From positions 1,123,259 to 1,187,258 of the forward strand of contig CM068553.1 of the NCBI GenBank assembly GCA_035048495.1: a DNA stretch of 64,000 nucleotides. The letters run 5' to 3'. Positions within the stretch are counted from its first letter, which is position 1. Every line of letters starts with the position of its first letter. The position numbers and the translations under genes were made by a program. Shown here piece by piece: positions 63,983 through 64,000 of this stretch. The DNA is from Euptelea pleiosperma. Its lineage: Eukaryota; Streptophyta; Magnoliopsida; Ranunculales; Eupteleaceae. The notes under the pieces are model-generated. The model saw nothing but the letters and a program-made list of their open reading frames with translations, did not search any database and had not been told where the DNA came from.

Positions 63983-64000
63983 TTACAGAGTTTATCTCAA

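Overview
The window is nuclear DNA from a flowering plant. It has spliced GT-AG genes encoding plant-type proteins (SAUR, HD-Zip I, MED10, ubiquitin-L40), AT-rich intergenic space full of small transposons, and many (CT)n, (GA)n and (TA)n microsatellites. Repeat style and gene structure would suit a woody angiosperm, possibly a magnoliid, but nothing here proves a lineage.

Real genes are sparse. In order they are: a SAUR auxin-response gene (430-771, minus); an intronless multi-pass membrane protein of a conserved but uncharacterised plant family (8816-9847, minus); a two-exon HD-Zip class I gene of the ATHB7/ATHB12 type (34781-35598, plus); a five-exon Mediator subunit MED10 gene (40127-42780, minus); an intact tRNA-Leu(UAG) (42902-42981, plus) 121 bp beyond the MED10 start codon; and a complete five-exon ubiquitin-ribosomal protein eL40 fusion gene (49557-54789, minus) with a 4.56 kb third intron. 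I rebuilt all splice junctions by hand; they are in frame and give full-length family members (242, 182 and 128 residues). The genes do not form a pathway; they are neighbours with general roles in auxin and stress signalling, transcription and translation.

Most of the rest is mobile DNA, and several elements can be delimited to the base by their target-site duplications. Small Mutator-type foldback elements carry 9-bp duplications (24317-24573, 33082-33350, 33813-34197, 50763-51160, 58425-58611, 30100-30844, 46549-47242 and, less certainly, 43503-44014 and 28351-28755). hAT elements carry 8-bp duplications (44141-45105, 62022-63049, and a diverged 27461-28921). Three copies of a 307-bp Tourist-type MITE, plus two larger Harbinger-like elements, are flanked by TTA or TAA. 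A defective LTR retrotransposon sits inside the ubiquitin-L40 intron. Decayed Ty1/copia reverse transcriptase (about 14345-15250 and 36690-37020) and a decayed, partly duplicated LINE endonuclease (about 45540-47880) can still be read.

The most informative region is 42.9-47.9 kb. There a tRNA-Leu gene has been duplicated twice (one 3' fragment, one decayed copy inside a LINE), and foldback elements have inserted repeatedly into the T-rich tracts downstream of these copies. The decayed copy preserves the uninterrupted sequence for comparison. I found no CRISPR, operon or prokaryote-like system, and none would be expected here.
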